Program-made: the position numbers and the translations under genes
The notes under the pieces: generated by a model
What the model was told of the DNA's origin: nothing
Seen by the model: the letters and a program-made list of their open reading frames with translations, nothing else
The model's database searches: none
Part shown: positions 23,705 to 23,844 of the stretch, piece after piece
Position numbering within the stretch: the stretch's first letter is position 1
Layout: each line of letters opens with the position of its first letter
From: CAZTZY01 sp964617765
GTDB taxonomy: Bacteria > Pseudomonadota > Gammaproteobacteria > Pseudomonadales > DT-91
Direction of reading: 5' to 3'
DNA length: 23,844 nt
NCBI GenBank assembly: GCA_964617765.1
Contig: CAZTZY010000047.1
Location: 1-23,844, forward strand

Positions 23705-23844
23705 GATTGCCTGGTGCAGTGACACTTAGCTGCAATGATGATTAATAATATCAGGACATGAAAACACTTACATGGCAGGTACATGCCACGAATATAGCCT
23801 GCTGATAGCCTCCACTATGAAATAGGGGAGGTGGCACGAAGTGC

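Noticed and set aside
23773..23844. Short inverted repeats at the window end (TGGCA/TGCCA; CCTCC/GGAGG) as terminator or RNA gene
   Set aside because: Five-base stems without a T-run, cut by the window edge; not enough to call.
1..23844. CRISPR arrays, tRNA/rRNA genes, prophage, toxin-antitoxin or defence modules
   Set aside because: No regularly spaced repeats, no tRNA-like cloverleaf sequence noticed, and every large ORF belongs to a housekeeping, pilus, biotin, lipid or small-membrane-protein family.

Overview
The window is a contiguous chromosomal stretch from a gammaproteobacterium, most likely of the Pseudomonadales/Cellvibrionales side (Cellvibrio, Saccharophagus or Teredinibacter-like). 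The pointers are a pilMNOPQ-aroK-aroB cluster, a biotin operon in which BioH and BioC are fused into one protein, a pair of ~590-residue Pseudomonas FadE1/FadE2-type acyl-CoA dehydrogenases, and a small membrane protein resembling DUF3094. No rRNA, tRNA, CRISPR array, complete insertion sequence or prophage gene was seen.

Layout. (1) 138-5153: pilM, pilN, pilO, pilP, pilQ, the type IV pilus alignment subcomplex and outer-membrane secretin. They are tightly coupled and run on into aroK, then aroB (shikimate pathway) and hemE (heme pathway), all on + (to 7946). This block is visibly AT-rich. (2) 8014-12371: a looser region of short transcription units: a small predicted exported protein (-) with a palindromic operator-like site, cysE (-), a DUF350/YjfL membrane protein (+), a DUF1145-like membrane protein (-), a 43-codon small ORF coupled to a left-handed beta-helix acyltransferase (+), a cyclic-nucleotide-domain protein lacking a DNA-binding domain (+), and a 35-residue single-span membrane protein (-). 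(3) 12372-17635: comF (-) diverges from the biotin operon bioB-bioF-bioHC-bioD (+). A BirA-type operator lies in the divergent promoter, over the comF start codon and the bioB -35. (4) 17797-23704: two paralogous FadE-type acyl-CoA dehydrogenases flank a phosphoethanolamine-transferase-like membrane enzyme. A hairpin-forming MITE-like element and a tandem 11-bp repeat lie upstream of that enzyme. A DUF3094-like gene overlaps the second dehydrogenase.

How the genes work together. PilM/N/O/P form the inner-membrane-to-periplasm frame that couples the pilus motor to PilQ. BioC and BioH, fused here, make pimeloyl-ACP; BioF, (BioA, not present here), BioD and BioB complete biotin, probably under BirA control. 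The dehydrogenases carry out the first step of beta-oxidation. I did not find a convincing undescribed multi-gene system. The items most worth a second look are regulatory (BirA site over comF, palindromic operator at 8411-8427, tandem repeat at 19814-19835), unannotated small proteins (43 and 35 residues), the overlapping divergent starts at 10325-10328, and the hairpin element at 19614-19707.
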